Of a stretch of DNA of 64,000 nt, positions 59,225-64,000 are shown piece by piece. Each line of letters begins with the position of its first letter. Positions within the stretch are counted from its first letter, which is position 1. The notes beneath the pieces are model-generated. The model was not told where the DNA came from, searched no databases, and saw only the letters and a program-made list of their open reading frames with translations. Source of the stretch: Neoechinorhynchus agilis (taxonomy: Eukaryota; Acanthocephala). Location: contig CM121343.1 in the NCBI GenBank assembly GCA_051530055.1, positions 6,510,001 to 6,574,000 on the forward strand, written 5' to 3'. Both the position numbers and the translations under genes were made by a program.

Positions 59225-62170
59225 CGAAAGTTCTTAGTCTCACTGTTGCTCCATGAGCAGAATGAGATATTATCCTTTTGCTTGGTTTCATGACGGTTTG
59301 TTTTGTCGAACTAAAAAGATTCAAATTGAACCTTTTTGAGCCAAATTCGAATTAATTTTGAATGAGTCCCAAATTGAATCCACATCTAAACCAAAATAAT
59401 CCATTTGGTACCTTTTTGTACTTATTTTCCATTCATTAAAGACTAAAAATCCAATTTTGAACAACTCGTAAAGTATCCGCATCCCATGAATCCCAGGAAT
59501 TTTCGTGATTGATACAATAACAAACCTCAGTCAATGAGCAGAATGAGATATTATCTTTTTGCTTGGTTTCATGACGTTTGTTTGTCAAACTTAAAAGATT
59601 CAAATTGAACCTTTTTGAGCCAAATTCGAATAAAATTCGAATGAGTCCCAAATTGAATCCACATCTAAACCAAAATAATCCATTTGGTACCTTTTTGTAC
59701 TTATTATCCATTCATTAAAGACTAAAAATTCAATTTTGAACAACTCGTAAAGTATCCGCATCCCATGAATCCCAGGAATTGCGATTGATACAATAACAAA
59801 CCTCCAATGAGCAAATGAGATATTATCTTTTTGCTTGGTTTCATGACGTTTGTTTGTCAAACTTAAAAGATTCAAATTGAACCTTTTTGAGCCAAATTCG
59901 AATTAAATTCGAATGAGTCCCAAATTGAATACACATCTAAACCAAAATAATCCATTTGGTACCTTTTTGTACTTATTTTCCATTCATTAAAGACTTAAAA
60001 TTCAATTTTGAACAACTCGTAAAGTATCCGCATCCCATGAATCCCAGGAATTTTCGCGATTGATACAATAACAAACCTCAGTCAATGAGCAGAATGAGAT
60101 ATTATCTTTTTGCTTGGTTTCATGACGGTTTGTTTGTCAAACTTAAAAGATTCAAATTGAACCTTTTTGAGCCAAATTCGAATTAAATTCGAATGAGTCC
60201 CAAATTGAATACACATCTAAACCAAAATAATCCATTTGGTACCTTTCCGCATCCCATGAATCCCAGGAATTTTCGTCATTGATACAATAACAAACCTCAG
60301 TCAATGAGCAGAATGAGATATTATCTTTTTGCTTGGTTTCATGACGGTTTGTCAAACTTAAAAATTCAAATTGAACCTTTTTGAGCCAAATTCGAATAAA
60401 ATTCGGATGAGTCAAATGAATACATCTAAACCAAAATAATCCATTTGGTACCTTTTTGTACTTATTTTCCATTCATTAAAGACTAAAAATGCACTTTTGA
60501 ACAACTCGTAGAGTATCCGCATCCCATGAATCCCAGGAATTTTCGCGATTGATACAATAACAAACCTCAGTCAATGAGCAGAATGAGATATTATCTTTTT
60601 GCTTGGTTTCATGACGGTTTGTTTGTCAAACTTAAAAGATTCAAATTGAACCTTTTTGAGCCAAATTCGAATTAAATTCGAATGAGTCCCAAATTGAATC
60701 CACATCTAAACCAAAATAATCCATTTGGTACCTTTTTGTACTTATTATCCATTCATTAAAGACTAAAAATCACTTTTGAACAACTCGTAAAGTATCCGCA
60801 TCCCATGAATCCCAGGAATTTTCGCGATTGATACAATAACAAACCTCAGTCAATGAGCAGAATGAGATATTATCTTTTTGCTTGGTTTCATGACTTGTTT
60901 GTCAAACTTAAAAGATTCAAATTGAACCTTTTTGAGCCAAATTCGAATAAAATTCGGATGAGTCCCAAATTGAATACACATCTAAACCAAAATAATCCAT
61001 TTGGTACCTTTTTGTACTTATTATCCATTCATTAAAGACTAAAAATGCACTTTTGAACAACTCGTAAAGTATCCGCATCCCATGAATCCCAGGAATTTTC
61101 GCGATTGATACAATAACAAACCTCAGTCAATGAGCAGAATGAGATATTATCTTTTTGCTTGGTTTCATGACGTTTGTTTTGTCGAACTTAAAAGATTCAA
61201 ATTGAACCTTTTTGAGCCAAATTCGAATAAAATTCGGATGAGTCCCAAATTGAATACACATCTAAACCAAAATAATCCATTTGATACCTTTTTGTACTTA
61301 TTATCCATTCATTAAAGACTAAAAATGCACTTTTGAACAACTCGTAAAGTATCCGCATCCCATGAATCCCAGGAATTTTCGCGATTGATACAATAACAAA
61401 CCTCAGTCAATGAGCAGAATGAGATATTATCTTTTTGCTTGGTTTCATGACGTTTGTTTTGTCAAACTTAAAAGATTCAAATTGAACCTTTTTGAGCCAA
61501 ATTCGAATAAAATTCGGATGAGTCCCAAATTGAATCCACATCTAAACCAAAATAATCCATTTGGTACCTTTTTGTACTTATTATCCATTCATTAAAGACT
61601 AAAAATTCAATTTTGAACAACTCGTAGAGTATCCGCATCCCATGAATCCCAGGAATTTTCGCGATTGATACAATAACAAACCTCAGTCAATGAGCAGAAT
61701 GAGATATTATCTTTTTGCTTGGTTTCATGACGGTTTGTTTTGTCGAACTTAAAAGATTCAAATTGAACCTTTTTGAGCCAAATTCGAATTAATTTTGAAT
61801 GTGTCCCAAATTGAATCCACATCTAAACCAAAATAATCCATTTGGTACCTTTTTGTACTTATTTTCCATTCATTAAAGACTTAAAATTCAAATTTGAACA
61901 ACTCGTATAGTATCCGCATCCCATTAATCTCACGAATTTTCGTCATTGATACGATAACAAACCTCAGTCAATGAGCAGAATGAGATATTATCTTTTTGCT
62001 TGGTTTCATGACGGTTTGTTTGGTCAAGCTTAAAAGATTTAAATTGAACCTTTTCGAGCCAAATTCGAATTAAATTCGGATTTTTTATGACTGCGTTCAT
62101 TCAGGACTAAAAAATCAATTTTGAACAGCTCGTAGAGTATCCGCGTTCCATTAGAATAACAAACCTCATT
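59225..62170. repeat. Tandem array, ~280-bp unit (~10 copies)
   Basis: About ten copies spaced roughly 205-280 bases. The unit contains CATGAATCCCAGGAATTTTC, GATTGATACAATAACAAACC, ATGAGCAGAATGAGATATTA, GAACCTTTTTGAGCCAAATT and CCAAAATAATCCATTTGGTA. One copy near 60240 is shortened. Many units have a plus-strand 60-codon frame (MSRMRYYLFAWFHD...LLSIH) and an antisense frame (NKYKKVPNGLFWFRC), but both are interrupted in several copies. The flanking units at 59225 and 61980-62170 are the most diverged. Confidence 0.92.
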
Positions 62171-64000
62171 CTTGCCTCAATTTTTTGTCTAGGATTAGCG
62201 AAGAATCCGTTTATTCTTTGTTCGTCGTATTCATATCTTTCCCTATCGCATGGAGATTTTCTTAGTGTTCGATTATGATTAATCGGTCTATTAAAACATT
62301 TATGGAATCCTTTAATATTGCCGTATGTCTGGTCAAGACATCAATTAGATAACTGTTAAATCATATTTTATCCTTTTAAAAGATGACATGTCGCTATTAA
62401 AGGTTCTTACATAAGCCAATTCTTGGCATATAATCATATTCTCATGTTCCTCTTAGGATCCAGCGAGCTATCTGTGCATCGAACTTTTAACTTCGGTTCT
62501 ATCAGACTAATTCAACCTCCAGTACTGCTTTAATTAATGCATCTTCTTTTTAATTTAGAACTCAACCCAGCCTCATTAAACGTCGATGATTTTATTATGT
62601 AAAACTTTGTAGTTCATATTAAGAAATTATAAACTCTTTACTTAATCATCTTAGACAATATTGAACGTTTTTTTAATAATACTTTTTATTTCATTGAAGA
62701 ATAAGTCTTGTTTTTGTTCACGTTCTGATTTTTTTCAACCAAATTTCGTTTCAAACGTGTTATGAGTGCGAATTTATATTTTATACTCTAAAACGAATTC
62801 TTTATGCGGTTTATATTAAAGAATGATAAAAACGGTTTACTTTATCATCTCAGGCAACCTTGGACATTAAACTGATAAAACGCAAAATGAAATTATCGAT
62901 TTAAAAAACTAAGCATCTTTTTGTAAATATTGCATTTTAAAACTTTATTTAAATTTTTTTTGCGAAATAAATCTTGTTTTGGTTTAAATGCTTATTTTTT
63001 GTAAGAGTTGTGGTTTGAATGATTTCTGCTCTGAGATTTTGAAGATTTTAACATTGTTTAATTCAACCAAAAAAATCGTTGCAATCGTAATTCGTGTGTA
63101 AATTTGTATTTTTCGCTCTTAAACGAAATCTTTTTTTTCGTATATATTCTTAAACATTTAACTCTTCTAAATTATCATTTTAAGTTTACTTTATAGGACC
63201 ATTTGAAATAAGCGACAATCAATCTAATTGATGTTTTAAACAGGTTCGCTTTTTACAAATCGAAATACATTATTTTTGTTGTTATCCACGACTGTTAAAA
63301 CGTTTCGCTGAACAATTCGAGAATAAAAAATATTGTTATAATCTTATTGTTGCAACCTGGTAAAGTTCGCTATCCACGCCGTCATTTAATTAAAGGTTCG
63401 CTCAATTAAGTTATTTGCTGAACATTCTATTTCGCTACTTCTTGTAGATTGTACATGAAAATCTTTTCGGAACTTTTAAAAACCTACAGACCCCTTATTT
63501 TGTAATTTTGAATTCTTAAACCCTTATTTTTCGTTCTAGCTACATATCATTCATTATAGTTCGCTTTAACGTTAACCGTCTTGTCTAACGTAATATTTAA
63601 AACCTTCACCATATGAACGATACTGACCTTCCGTCCAGATATTGTACCTTAAATAAGTTTTTTTTGAATTTGACACAAAATAAAATCATGATTAATAATG
63701 CGTAATCGCCAGACTAACTTTCCCCACTTATTCCTTAAGGCAGTATACAAACCGACCGAAACTGTAAAGAGATTTCAATGTCAGCCACTCAATTCATTTT
63801 TATCTTTTAGACAACTTTAATGATACCCTTCAGCGACAAAGATTGAACAATATGAAGAATGATCATTGAAAGTTAAGTATTCAAAAGAAGTCGCAATTTG
63901 TTTTACTTGTAATGTATGAAAAACTGCCCTCAATCTGCAAAGTTGAAGGTAAAACAAAAATAACTTAAAATGCCACAAGTTGAAATTATATGTGCGTTCA
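62171..64000. other. AT-rich tail, nothing recognised
   Basis: No coding region, RNA gene or repeat could be supported. Homopolymer-rich DNA with many T-runs. Confidence 0.5.

Noticed and set aside
59436-61822. Antisense frames in the 280-bp array as genes
   Set aside because: Frames repeat with the unit, are broken in several copies and have no recognisable domain.

Overview
The window is a stretch of nuclear DNA from an animal, most likely a small-genome invertebrate such as a nematode. The evidence is AT-rich DNA, eukaryotic genes split by very short GT-AG introns (many 42-53 bases), animal-only families (geminin, an FGF-like ligand, a STRA6-like membrane protein, a neuronal calcium sensor relative, importin alpha-3) and invertebrate LINE, SINE and Ty3/Gypsy remains. 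Species cannot be fixed from the sequence alone.

Layout. 0.5-3 kb: a REXO1-like RNA exonuclease gene (minus). 4.5-6.2 kb: an intronless importin alpha gene (plus), followed by microsatellites. 6.6-11 kb: two tandem arrays (about 85-100 and 144 bp units). 11.3-12.3 kb: GC-richer DNA with weak traces of an SLC6-type transporter. 12.4-13.8 kb: a four-exon FGF-like gene with a palindromic MITE in its first intron. 14.5-14.9 kb: tRNA-derived SINE copies. 15.6-17.2 kb: a C2H2 zinc-finger gene. 17.4-17.7 kb: a foldback element. 18.2-19.9 kb: an Egalitarian-like winged-helix gene. 23.2-28.9 kb: three minus-strand genes that are only visible after splicing: geminin, a DDAH-like protein whose catalytic Cys and Glu positions are replaced, and an 11-exon class V aminotransferase. 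32.5-35.3 kb: an EF-hand gene and an unrecognised four-exon gene. 36.4-38 kb: a STRA6-like gene whose possible 5' end touches a 6-kb minisatellite of 56-bp units (38-44 kb).

45.6-52.6 kb is a mobile-element area: a LINE fragment, a decayed Ty3/Gypsy element, a small coiled-coil gene, and a LINE that has lost most of its polymerase core. 52.9-54.3 kb holds a 205-bp array in which most units carry the same lysine-rich reading frame. 56.1-56.7 kb carries a neuronal-calcium-sensor-like gene with degenerate calcium loops. 57.4-62.2 kb holds two more arrays (about 223 and 280 bp units), and the last 1.8 kb shows nothing recognisable.

The genes do not form a pathway; they are independent housekeeping, signalling and regulatory genes separated by repeats. 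Six unrelated tandem arrays make up roughly a fifth of the window. The most notable points are the DDAH-like pseudoenzyme, the hidden FGF-like gene, the minisatellite with higher-order structure beside the STRA6-like gene, and the ORF-bearing 205-bp array.
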